The notes below the pieces were generated by a model, which was not told the origin of the DNA, made no database searches, and saw only the letters and a list, made by a program, of their open reading frames with translations. A stretch of 64,000 nt of DNA, taken from NCBI GenBank assembly GCA_935421135.1, contig OW285196.1, positions 5,189,001 through 5,253,000 of the forward strand. Reading direction: 5' to 3'. Shown one piece after another: positions 24,401 through 36,260 of this stretch. Position 1 is the stretch's first letter. Each line of letters opens with the position of its first letter. The DNA is from Bugulina stolonifera (Eukaryota > Bryozoa > Gymnolaemata > Cheilostomatida > Bugulidae). The position numbers and the translations under genes were made by a program.

Positions 24401-24505
24401 TTTTTTCAACTTCCTCGAAAGTGGGTTGCTACTGGCTGGTGTTTCTGCAGCAATGCCAGAAACATTTTGATTTTGGGATGGGATTTCTTGGGCCTGGTCT
24501 GCCAT
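21489..24505 (-). CDS. COG6: Conserved oligomeric Golgi complex subunit 6, N-terminal part (four exons)
   Basis: COG6 belongs to lobe B of the COG tether, which guides retrograde vesicles within the Golgi. Minus-strand exons 24505-24371, 23131-22988, 22463-22333 and 21603-21489 join in frame (phases 0,0,2) to about 175 residues. Recognised family blocks are [16 protein letters not shown] (exon 1), [11 protein letters not shown] and INEEFLASF (exon 2), [13 protein letters not shown] (exon 3) and [13 protein letters not shown] with ALRGGRDE (exon 4). The ATG at 24505 gives an N-terminus of the usual length before the conserved LSRKL. Animal COG6 proteins are about 650 residues; the rest is not seen, although exon 4 ends in a good GTAAGT donor. 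The gene is therefore truncated, rearranged, or has its remaining exons outside this stretch. The end of exon 3 lies in a tandem array (22022-22350). Confidence 0.88.
22022..22350. repeat. 38-bp tandem array made from the COG6 exon 3 end and its splice donor
   Basis: Nine copies of a 38-bp unit. The copy at the right edge is the genuine 3' end of COG6 exon 3 plus its donor; the other eight lie in the following intron. On the minus strand each reads CAGCTGCAGACGGAGAG then GTAAGTAGAGCTAAGGCT. Most copies keep a GT donor; at least two have lost it (ATGAAT and CTAAGT). Confidence 0.9.
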
Positions 24506-25430
24506 CGTCACCAGAAAGCAATTCTCATAAAACACAATGACTGAGATCCTAATTGCTACGTCTACCAACAAAGATTTTCCAGCAAGCACTATTGCGATCT
24601 TCACTTGTTGTTACAAATCCTAGGTCTATAGGCTAATAGAATTTCCTAATCAAAACATAGCCTAGTTGCACCGTTGTTTGGTTTCACACTGTATATACAC
24701 TGTATTTCCCAATTCCACTACGGGCTAGTAGACCGCAGAATTTTAACTAGTTATAACTGCGCCAATATATTGACTTCTGCGAATCCCACAAAGTAAACAA
24801 CGCGCTAGCGAGATGGGGGACACAACTCCAAACTAGAGTGGTTCGTAGTAAGAAGATAACTTCCAACTTTCCGTTTCAATTACTTACAGACTTTAGACCA
24901 ATTAGAACTAAGGTTATCAAGTGAGTATATTATTTGCTCATAGTTTTCAGAGTGTTATTTTCAAAACCAGTAAATTATATGTATGATGTATGGCGCTTTA
25001 GAGTCGCATGACATGCCATGGCATTAGCCGGACTGAGTTTACTTTTAAATTTTAGGCCATGCTAAAATTACACAGGTAGTCAAGAACTGCAACATCTAAG
25101 ATAGGAGAAATGGGCAGGCTGATGTTTAATCAAACATCTGAATTTAAGCTGTTTTATAGAGACCAAAGGAATAGCAATAGCCCAGTGGTTAGAGCTCAGG
25201 ACTTTCATGAGGGAGATCCAGGTACGGTTACTGTAACAAGTCACTGGTGGTATTAGAAATGACATTTACATTGTAACTATAAATAGCAAGAGTAAAAAGG
25301 ATTCTAGAAAAGCTTCTGAAACTGTTTGGGGAGCTTATATGTATTTCCTGGAAGAAAATGAACAGCTACGTAAAGCATAGGTACATGTACAATCAAGAAA
25401 AGGCAACTTCAAGTTACAATGAACGGATTA
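24506..25430. other. COG6 upstream region
   Basis: Holds the presumed COG6 promoter and 5' UTR (minus strand) but no TATA box I would defend. A tRNA-like SINE fragment lies at 25168-25240. Confidence 0.4.
25168..25240 (+). repeat. tRNA-derived SINE-like fragment
   Basis: A-box-like TAGCCCAGTGGTTAGAGC is followed after about 40 bases by a weak B-box-like AGGTACGGTTACT. Confidence 0.45.
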
Positions 25431-25438
25431 TTGAGTAC

Positions 25439-25728
25439 CAGTGTTCGAAGTGTGGAGTATATGGTGTGTACCCACTTCAATTTTAGTGGTTAAAAAGCCA
25501 GCAGGCATCTATCCTCATTGACTAATAGCTAGTTTTCCCTATACAGTCACTGTGGACCTTATAGTGTAGTGGTAGAGTGCTTGATTATGACTCATCATTG
25601 AGTTCAAATTTCACCAGAACATAATTTTTTCATTTTAGTAATTCACTAACTTCTTAGCCAGACAATGTGCTAATCTATAAGGTTGCATGCACCGTGTACC
25701 CACCTCAGCTGCTCCACTTTGAATACTG
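25439..25728 (+). mobile_element. 290-bp hAT-like MITE with 8-bp TSD and tRNA-like core
   Basis: CAGTGTTCGAAGTGTGG at the left and CCACTTTGAATACTG at the right are imperfect terminal inverted repeats. Perfect TTGAGTAC duplications flank the element (25431-25438 and 25729-25736). The ends match the 2.8-kb element at 8340-11167. The centre carries an A-box-like TAGTGTAGTGGTAGAGTGC and a B-box-like GAGTTCAAATTTC at tRNA spacing. Confidence 0.85.
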
Positions 25729-25736
25729 TTGAGTAC

Positions 25737-28348
25737 CTATGATTCATGGCATACGTAAGCTATGATAATAATGAAAAGTTGTTTTTTCTATTTCATCTTT
25801 GTGTGCTCAACGAGAGGGCACAACTTACGATTTTCTCAATAGCCTAACACTATCATGTGTAGGCTGGGTGAACTAAATATTTTCATGAACATTAGATATA
25901 TAATAATATTATACAATGTATAATGACTATCTTGTCAGTCTACTAAATTACCACTTTGTACAAGCAGGGTTAGTTTTATTATTCGGTACTATTTAGCTTC
26001 TTATGGGCTTCAGTCCTAAGATACAAGCTTAGAGAGAAAAAATGATTAATATTCGAAATTAGAGTTGAATTTTCTTGTATAACAATATGCTATTTCAATG
26101 CGAAAATATATTTTTGTGCTATCTATTGACCTACATGTATATGATCATCGAGGATTATTATAATTGTATTCTAACATTATGCCCACACAAATGACTGGGA
26201 GTTATTTGATCTCCACAGGTTATCACATTATATTGATGAATCAACAGTCATTTATATACATTTTAGTAGATTTCTCAGTATTTGATAACAACTTCTGCTC
26301 ACAGATAAAAACAAACTGGTACCACGCATCTTACCCAATGAACGCAATACTATATGCATGTATACGACTATATCATCTCACATTCAATACAAGATTACAT
26401 ACGAGTGGTCATGTAAAAGGTAAAGCAATATTTACATGTTGCACTGTACAATATTAATTTTAAATATTCAATCAAATTGTATAACAATGTACTATTAATT
26501 TTATAATAAAGCTCTTGATAAACATTGTAAATACTATGCCTGTATGCCTTGTACCCACATCATTGAGCTTGTCAAACCTTTTCAGTCGGTAGAAGACAAT
26601 TACTGAGCTAGAATGTCTACACAACAATATACCGAAAGTGGACAAGCGGGAAAGTAGGCCAATATGCAATGATTCTCACACATATGATACATGTATTTAT
26701 GAACTACATATTTCTCTTATTAATTTATGGTGCAATATGCTTAGGTACATGTGTATCTATACATATGAAAGGTACAAGTAATATGGTTCATATGATACAT
26801 TTAATGCACTATCATGTTTAAATGTACAAAATGTATGTGTCTCTGAGATGGGAGGTACATAAATAGTTCTTAATTGCCTACTTTCCTTACACACCTTTGT
26901 ACTATATGTCACACCGTGGTATTGGTTAAATGTCTATTGGGCTATTACCCAACAGACTTACAAATTTCATTCACTGACCATAGTTCTCGGTTACAGTAAG
27001 ATCTCCATCATGAATCATGGCCTGATTGGCTGATTGATAGCTGAATCACTCTCTCTGTGTTAACCACTACTATTTAATAGGTGAGCACAAATACATTTCA
27101 GTTATAGTGATTATTAAATAACAATTATATTAATAAATAGTCTCCTTCCAGTGCAAATGCACCACACAGTTGAATATATGTACATGATGTATAAATATAC
27201 TGTAACCTTTTATAAAATTTCAAAATAGCTCCTAAAATTCATCATATATTTTAACTGGATATTTATGATATTATATGGATTGACTCTCTTCAGGGTATAC
27301 AAACAATAGTACTGTTGTAGATGTTTGTATTTCAATAAAAATAAAGCGTAATAATAGAATTCAAGTATGTGATTGCTTTTAAATATTATATAAACTGGGT
27401 GTATAAATTGTACCTTACTTGTACCTGTACATGTACATGTAGATGGCCTGTGTGTATGACCTGTGTTGAGTATGACTTGTGATATTATTGTAGGACTTGT
27501 GATGTGTGTGGTTTGTGATGTGTATAGCCTGTGATTTGTATAGTTTGTGATGTATAGGCTGTATACTATGGCCCTCTGTGTACATAGCATCGATGGCTCT
27601 ACTTAGAATGTGTGCTGATGCTATAATAAGTCATGAATTAGGAGTTATCATCTCATAACAGGTAGAATCTAACAGCATGAAGACGTGTTCGTTGCTCTAC
27701 ATGCTGCACAACTAAAAGTTTTGATCCTAGTTTCTATTGTTGAATGTTGATAGTTATATGTATCAATTTCTTGATTGGCTGAAATTATCTAATATTCTAA
27801 CTACTGCATACGCTAAACTGACGACAGTGAACTGATGTAGCTGAGTGACTAGAATAAGTCCTACAATGTGTATTATAGCCTATAGGATGTATTTAGTCTA
27901 ATAATCTGCCTGTCTCATGTTAGATGTCTGATATATTATTATGTGGGTGAGATACCCCACTGGCACGATTTTGATTGAGGAAGTCCAATATGTCAACAAG
28001 AAGCTAATCCAGATATATTGATTGCAATCCAACACAGTTTCACTTCCATTTGGCACACTGGGAGTTGCAGAGTATAAAAAGTATAACAAACAACAGTAGT
28101 TTAACAAAAATATAGTGAAAAATATAATAATAATAATAATCATTTAGATGTCATTGGCATTATCAACTGTCATCATAAAATCATGAGTAAAAGGAAACTA
28201 AGTGGTATTGTTCACTACCTACGGTACCAAACTAGATAAACATCTGTTATTATATAACAAATTCGAGCGAGTTCTTTTGCTACACCCTGAACCAAATTAT
28301 CTATGCTTATATACATTTAAATTATATTGTTTTGTTGCATCTCACGGC
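25737..28348. other. Intergenic, no gene recognised
   Basis: AT-rich. The antisense frame at 27210-27590 runs through degenerate TGTGATGTGTATAG-type repeats (27420-27560) and is not believed. (TAA)n is at 28126-28141. Confidence 0.45.
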
Positions 28349-31300
28349 TTAGCGTCCACTGCCCACTCCTAACTGGTCCTTGGCAGTTCTCCAATTGAAG
28401 TTTTCCCATCCTTGCCCATTTCCTTGACCGTGTCCTGATTGGTTATTTCCATGTCCGTCTCCTAGGTTACCGTTTCCATTTCCATTGCCCTGATTGTTGT
28501 TGCCTACAAGTAAAAAAATACAATATAAACATTCCAAAGAAATAACATCAAATATACCAGTGACATGGTTGTGTAGGTCTTAGCAGCGACCTACCGTAGC
28601 CACCACTGGAATTTCCCAGACAACTTCTCTACCTAGGCCAAAAGAGCTATGTGCTTGTAATTTACATGAGATTTGTTGAAACAAACCATAATAAGAAACA
28701 CGCCAGCAGTTTCTCACTAAGATTATATCCAAAAAAGTTTTTGGCAAAATTGATTCGCAACCAAAATTCAAGCCGTCAAGACATTCAGCAGTGCTCCAGC
28801 TAAACAAACTTACATGAGTACCACTTAAACCTAGTAACTATGCTACAAGGAATATCTTTGTCGTACTATTGACTACTTCAGATCGCAGTTTTTATATTAG
28901 TCAGTACTAGATTATGCGATTTTTAGCACCATAAAGTGTTTAATGTTGGAATTGCGCAGCGGAAAAATAACTTTGCCTTGTACTGGGCTAGGATCAGGTC
29001 CTGCTGTGCAGATACAAAGAGAACCAGTTAAACTCCCTACACATGTAGTTTTATTGTTAAAAAGTAGATTTAAATGAGAATAAAACCTTGTATGTTTATG
29101 TGCACACACTGGTTTGGATAACACCTACGGTATAGCCATGCAATCACAAGCTTACCGTTATTACTGCCAACATTTCCTACACCGTTTCCGTTCCCACTTC
29201 CTGCTTTATCACTGTTTACTCCGTTACCACTGCCATTGTTGTCTCCAACATTTCCTATTCCATTGCCATTCCCAGATCCTCCAGCTCCTAAATATTCAAC
29301 ATCCGTTAGTGTACTTTTTATTGGAACTTAAACTTGTCCAGTTTAACTTACAAAAGATTTATACAATGTAGGTTCATCATACATGTAACTCTGTACAAGA
29401 GTAGGTTGCATCACTGATTAAGCTGCATGCTTACAGTTATCTTAAATTTAAATTGAAAATTGTATTAACTTTGACGTATTAATACCGTTAATAGATAGGC
29501 AATTCCGATTGTTTCAACAATAATCTTATACATAACATGAAGCATTTATTAATGAATCCTTAACACACCTGGCCCATTGTTGACTCCGTTACCCGAGCCA
29601 TTGCCATCACCTACATTCCCGTTACCATTGCCATTTCCATTGCCGTCACTGTCATTATCTGAAAGTACAAACATCAGCTGTGACATACTTGTATATACGT
29701 GTTGTCGTGGAAGTGGGTCTATCACCCATCATTCAACTCAATCCCTATAGGTGACACTCGGCTAATCTGTATTACCTCATGTTATTAACAATCATAGCAG
29801 ATTAGCTGGTTTGAGGAAGTGAGCTAGGATTTGATTGGCTGTCATAAGATGACTTTTAAATAGCACTTTTTTGCATTAATTTTGAGAACCATGATGACTC
29901 AAAGGGATTGTTTCACTGTCCATTGGATGGACATGAGGAACAAGGTTCTTGATTAAACTTTCTAATTTATTCAGAATTATCAGAGTTGTTGTTCTCAAAT
30001 ATACACAACATTACTCAGCTACATGGAGGCCTACATACAGCTACATGTACACAAGTAAACTTCAACACACCTCACTCATAATTAGTCATTACCTTATGAA
30101 AGGAAATAATTTCATAAAATTTGAGTAAAAGAATTATCAAGAAATTCTATCACTGTAAGAAGAGAGCATTAATATTTTGTATATTTACTACTCACTACTT
30201 CCGTTGCCTTCTCCATTTCCATCACCAGTGTTTCCATTACCGTTATTGTTACCATTATTACTTCCTTCGTTAGCATTACCATTATCTATTCCATTAGCAT
30301 CTCCTGAATTACCTGCAACATGTACATAAGAACCAAGGTTAATGCGTGGGGAGACAACTTCATTATCTCTAAATTACATAATATAGTATGTGCCACCAAG
30401 ACTTGAGAATGGAACATAGAAATAGTAGACGGTAGTTCTGAGGTAGCGTAATGGGCAAAAGGGGCACAATAGACTAAGTTCTTACAACAAATAACTCTTA
30501 AATACGAATGTGGGAACCGATGGACACCAGGTTTACGATCAGTGGAGTAGTGGTAACATCTCGGCTAGGGGAAAGACTGCATAATCAACTATTTACCTTA
30601 GTCATTGTCAATATGGATGCTATTTAAATACATGTATATGCAAGTTTCTTGTTGTACTAGGGAGTTGCTAATATGAGATTAGTGGTGGAGATAATCCGTT
30701 ATACTGTGTCGACATCCGCTGATGTCAGAAGCTGTATCAACTCTTACCATTTCCGTTAGAGCCGCCATTGCTAGATCCTCCATTGAAATTACCGTTGAAC
30801 ATACCATTCTGATTTCCATCATTTTCGTTTCCGTTTTTGCCACCATTTTTATCACCAGTATTCTGGTTCCCATTGTTTACTCCATTTTGATTGCCATGAT
30901 TATCTGCATTACAGGTGCAAATTACGAAATTAGTGGATTTCAATATATGATTTCCATGCAATGGATTTTTCTACAGGTGTCAGTCAAATATGTGCTATAA
31001 TAACCTATGTACAGGTTTCTTCTAGACAATAATGAAATTGTTAGCAATACAGTGATTTTTATTGAACCATGCATTGCCTGATTAACCAGGATCGAATCTC
31101 AAAAGTCGTTCAATTCAAATCCTTTTAGATGCCAGATGGGTAAGGCTAAACAGTTCATCTTTTAAATTCCTTTAGACCCACATAATGGAAACCTTTCTCA
31201 CCATTTCCATTTTCGTTTCCATTTGAACTGCCAAAGTTGCTGTTGCCATTGTTCAGACCATTTCCCACAGATGGACCTCTGAATACAATAAAATAAGGTA

Positions 31301-34300
31301 TCAGTTTCAACGAAATAAAGTTTTGGCTATTTGAAAGATTTTAATCATACCAGATATTCTACAGTAGGGCTTACGTCTTATAAGAGTAACTGGCAAGGAG
31401 AACTAAAGTGAATAAAAAAAGTGGTATTAAGCATAAGAGACAAGACAGGGTTAGTTGCACATTGTTGTAGAAGCAAGACAAGACAAAACAGAAAACACGA
31501 AATATGAATTTAGGTAGAGATAAAGCCAGCAATACTCTGAAGGACAGACACCCAGACACCACGAGGTTACAGAAAAACAGAATTGGAGCTTTTTTCTATT
31601 GCGGTTCGTCTGTCAGTGTATTGGAAAGTTACGGGTTCCTTCAGCTTAGGGAGGATATGAAAAAGGATTTGGTTGCGCCACTAATCCATGGAACTGGAGT
31701 CTTTGGATTGAGAAGAAGAGGGGTTATCTGTGGCTAGTTAACAAACCTGTAACACAACCAAATTGCTGAGGCGCCACGACAATTGACACCAGCAACTTTG
31801 AATGTGTTGGACAAGTAGGCTGCATACCTATTCCTCACTCCAGCTCCTGTGCCAGTACGTCTACGGGTCCCTGTTCTACGACCTGACCCAGTTTTATAAC
31901 GCCGGCGCCAGTCAGTGCGACGTACCCTGTAAGTGTGGCACAGTCTTACAATATGCTTCACAATCTCACAAGCACTCATATTATGGAATCGTGTAAGCTG
32001 TCTCCAATAGCATGCTGTAACTAGGATACACAACTAACAAGTAGACACATAGTTACACAAATAGCAGATACTATATTAATATTTAAAAGCAAAGGGGTGA
32101 AAGGAGATTATTACCTTGGCCATAGAAGCAACATATATGTTATTCCATTCTAGTAGAACCCTTGGTTAGAATGTTAAGTGTTGATACCATCTTCTGACTA
32201 AAGTAGCACATTTTTGTTAGTAATTCAGTAGTGTTCTACTCTATGTTATTTGTTAGATAGTTTTGGCATTGAGCCACCCAGACATCTGACATTATGACAA
32301 GTAGTAACAATGATTTGAATAAAATAGTACTTACCCATTGCCATTCCCATTTTGATTTCCATTGTGATCACCAACATTGCTGCAAAACATGACACATTAA
32401 TTATAGTACAGTCATGTACTGTTTATGTAGATAAGTTCCATGATTAAGTGGAGGAAGAGATTATTGCAATCCTAACATGCTTTTGTTTATGCCTCTTCTC
32501 TTTGATGTTAAAAGTTGATGGGCCGCTGTTTAGTGCAGCATCCAATACAGTATTGCAAGTTATTCTTCTATTTTTCGGTATAAAAATCAAGTCGACTTTT
32601 AGCACATAGGGTTTAGACTATTTCAATCCCTTACTTGTTGCCATTGACCTGTCCATTACTGTTGGCTCCATCACCATTAGCATTACCATTACTATTTCCG
32701 TTTCCGGTACCATTATTTCTGTAAATAGAAAGATCCACCTATTAATTATAAATAATAAATAGACTAGTCTTACTAACTACTAGTAAGTTTTAATCCCTTA
32801 GGATGATTCATCTCTCAGCCTACTCTGTATGAGTACAGCAAAGAGGTGATTCACCTTGACTCCATGACGTACATATATTAGTTGTTTAACCTCAATCACA
32901 TTCTCCAGATGGTACTTCTGCTGAGATCAGAGAAATAAAGAAATATATAAATAGTAAATCATTGATATAGATTAAATTAATCTACTTATATTTATATTCC
33001 TCCAGTTCACTCATCTATGCGATTCAATATCCAGGTTTACAGGGCGGAGCAAACAGATATGATTGGCTAGCTTAGATTAGATGACTGGAACTGTGTGGGT
33101 TCACTTCCCTCTCCTCACCTCACTCATTGTAGCCTGAGGCCCCTAATTATACAACATGTAGTTGCTGTCTAATTACTTACTCATTTCCATTTATGTTACC
33201 ATTGGAATTTCCCCTGTTTTCATTGCCATTGATGTTTCCATTGCCAGTACCATTGTTTAAGTTACCATTATCATTGCCATTACCGCTAGATCCTGGGCCA
33301 TTTCCATTTCCTGTTCAGATTTAAACATTTGGAGTTATATATTGAAGCATGCAAATATGCCTATAAGTACATGTAGCTAGAATAGTATACTATGACCTAA
33401 TACTAAACACATATCAGCATCGATGTATCGTCACCATTCTGTATGTATCTATTACTAGAAGCTTTATGTTTCTACAGAGTTGAGTGCCAACATGGCATTA
33501 TCTCATCTAAATGAAGTTTTATTTTAAGCATTTTTTCCTGAATTTAATGCGTTTTTGGATAAATAAGCCTAATATCAAATGAATCAATGGTTATTATCCC
33601 ATAATTCCTTAGTTACAACGTTGTAGCTGCACAGGAATAGAGACACATAATACCCCTTTATAGCCTTTTGTGTGACCAATAAGTTTGCTTGATGTGAGCA
33701 GCTAAAGTAGTCACAGTCATGACTACATGGTACACCTCTACACCACCCACAGTAGAATATTTACACACTACTGTCACAAGGTAGTACCGATGGGAGAGCA
33801 AATCTCCTTTAATCTATTTTTTATAGTTTGTGTTAAATACATGGTGTAGGTGGCGTGTTTACACACTTTTAAGAGATTAAAGCTGAAGAAAACGGCAAAG
33901 AAAAAATAATTATTTGTTAATAGAGTATTTACATGTTGACTTTTCCCACTAGTTAAGTTAACCAGTATGCTATTTAATGGTAAAGACTTGAAAGATTAAC
34001 AGATGTATCACAATATGAGACTGTGTGAAGTCTACATCACTCTACAGATGATTTCTACTTGTTTTAGTTAAAGTATGGGAAGCTCCACCTCTCCCAAATT
34101 GTATGTGCACAACTTTAAAGAGAACTAAACTTGGTAATTATGAAGATAAGCGACGTTGAACCACATAATTGATTGTTGTATTCACTTCTAGCTACATACA
34201 AACTTCTAGAATTCGGTCCCTTTACAACATACAAATGCAGGTTTACAACTTCTATTGTGACATAAGCTCTGCCAAGACTATAGCTTGGATGCCCAGCTCT

Positions 34301-34827
34301 AGTCAGAGAACCTGTGGTTATATTTAGCAGTCTACAAGAACGGTCCTGGGAGGCCTTAACCTATTTAAAAAGTAGGCATGACCAGAGTTCAAACTTGGAG
34401 AACTTTTACATTGCACACAAAGATTTAAAGCATAGTTTTCATCTAGTGTCTTCATTTGGACATTCCAGCTGATCTTCCAAGCAAAATATGGGAATGAGCT
34501 ATTCTGAGCCTGATTAATTTGTATCCCACATACTATTTTTAACAAAGGTGTTACTTCTGCCAACTGGCTGATACTTTGTGAAGTTAGCCTACCAAATATG
34601 TGTGGTCGTTTGGTAGAAAACCTGAAAGTAATGATATCTTAGTACTTACCATTAAATCCTCCATTAAAATCCAGAGGGGGAGGTGTTGGCACCGCAAACT
34701 TGGTCGTAGTTCCACGGTACTTGGCTACATTGTCTCTCCATGATAGGCCAAGAGATTTGGCTGAGTTAAAGTTCAAATACAACAATACTAAGCCAGCAGC
34801 AAATATAATTCTAGCACTGGGTGGCAT
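28349..34827 (-). CDS. Secreted Asn/Gly-rich low-complexity protein (ten exons)
   Basis: Minus-strand exons 34827-34650, 33310-33181, 32718-32635, 32379-32335, 31278-31202, 30903-30748, 30312-30196, 29658-29569, 29287-29156 and 28503-28349 join without a frame break to 387 codons plus TAA. Exon 1 starts MPPSARIIFAAGLVLLYLNF, a hydrophobic signal peptide of about 24 residues, followed by a mature N-terminus with TPPPLDFNGG. Exons 2 to 10 are almost wholly Gly-Asn with Asp, Ser, Glu and Gln (for example NGNGNGNGNVGDG). There is no Cys in the repeats, and the C-terminus is GWENFNWRTAKDQLGVGSGR. Such Gly-Asn proteins occur in silks and in matrix proteins of mineralised tissue, so an extracellular structural role is inferred. 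No family name is justified. The coding exon has an acceptor at 34864, so a non-coding exon lies upstream, perhaps ending at 36314. Confidence 0.85.
31747..31926 (-). CDS. Possible cassette exon of the Asn/Gly-rich gene
   Basis: Between exons 4 and 5 a 180-nt open stretch has an acceptor (CTTACAG) and a donor (GTTTGT). Its phase (2-2) exactly fits the flanking exons, so it can be included or skipped without a frame change. It would add 60 residues that are basic and quite unlike the rest: an Arg/Thr/Gly-rich half, then NTFKVAGVNCRGASAIWLCY with two cysteines. It is GC-richer than its neighbours. I do not recognise the domain. Confidence 0.5.
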
Positions 34828-35179
34828 CTTGAATGGTACAGAGAGTGTAGAATGAGACTGAATCTGCAATACAAACAGGTTGATTTAGCAGAGACAAGGA
34901 GTACAGTGTACGTTTACGCTGTATTTGTGTAATGATGTATGCTGTGTAGTTATTAGCACTACCTACTAAGTAGAATTTGAAGACAAAAACCTGCCTATTT
35001 TTGCTATGCGGTATAAATCTACAAATACAAACCATGAAACCCTCAGGTCAAATTATGACAATTCTTTAAAAATTTATGCTTTTTATAAACCAGGTTTTGC
35101 TATTTTATCAGTTCATGATAGCTGAATAATATGTCTATACTAAGTTCTAGACAACACTTTCAACAGCTAGATGGGTGTC

Positions 35180-35248
35180 GAATAACCAATTTCAAATAAC
35201 CAGTTTCAAATAACCAGTTGCCAATAACCAGTTGCCAATGACCAGTTG
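35180..35248. repeat. Short tandem array AATAACCAGTTGCC
   Basis: Five degenerate copies of a 14-bp unit. Confidence 0.8.
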
Positions 35249-36167
35249 TGTAGAATGCAAAAACTGCTAAAACTTAAGCGTAATAAACGTAATAAGCGCA
35301 GAGCTATTTATTCTGTGAATGATTTGCAATTTATTTTCTTGAAAAATATTATTTCTTTGTTTGCCAACAATAAATCATTTGGGTGATCAGTAGAGTAAAT
35401 CTGTGAGGTGTGAGCTAGGAATCATGACTAAATTTCTCAATATTCACGCAAGCAATACTTCTGTCAATCTCCACCTACGGTGTGCAGTTTACTATCTACA
35501 TCTAGCTCTGTATGTTGCTATGGCGAAATGCCAAAGCTATTGCATTTGCATAATTTCCGACTGATTTAATTAAAAATATTAACTCAGAAGGCGAGTTGAA
35601 GTGTTTTGATCTTCCAGCAATCAAATTTAGAATTAGGAACTCCCTGCTCAATTTAAAAGTTAATTTGAATATACTGTGCAGCATGCAACAAGCAAGCTTA
35701 TATACTAGCTGCATCTTGTTTTTATACATGTAAGTGTAACTGCATTTGTTCTAGCTTTCTTAGTAACAGGTAAAAATTTAGCATGATCTGTGTTTGTGAT
35801 TGGAAAAACTGATAAATTGATAAAAGTATATCTAGATAAATATTTATCACCAAGTCATCGCTAAACTCCAATCAGTTTCATGATATTAATCTGTACTGGA
35901 CAAAATTTTCGACTTTTTATTCCGAGTCCTAGCGTCAATCTCAGAGAAAAATATTTTGAATTTTATCTGATGATGTTACTAGGAATAATACCAAAATTTG
36001 AAGAATAAAATAAGAAACTTTATATTTTAACACTTCTTGCTCAGACCGAAATCTTATTATCAGCTTGTTCTTACTTTGTGATAGAGCAATCAAACACTAA
36101 AAAGAATATTTCTAACAAAAACTACTCCAACTCTTGGCCCTGCATACAGAGCATAGAGATGAAAATA

Positions 36168-36260
36168 TGGTGCAGTGGTTAGCTGGCTTATCATTAAACC
36201 TGAGGTCCACAGGTTCACGCCCCATGCAGGGTTTGCAAAGACAAGGTTCATTAATATAGT
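36168..36260 (+). repeat. tRNA-derived SINE-like unit
   Basis: A-box TGGTGCAGTGGTTAGCTGGC and B-box AGGTTCACGCCCC at tRNA-like spacing. No functional cloverleaf; read as a SINE head. Confidence 0.6.

Noticed and set aside
28590..28630. Possible exon of the Asn/Gly gene ending NSSGGY with a GTAGGT donor
   Set aside because: Upstream acceptors put a stop or the wrong phase in front of it, and exons 9 and 10 join in phase without it.
31504..31737. 77-codon plus-strand frame inside the Asn/Gly gene intron
   Set aside because: Opposite strand to the gene, no recognisable domain and no splice context.
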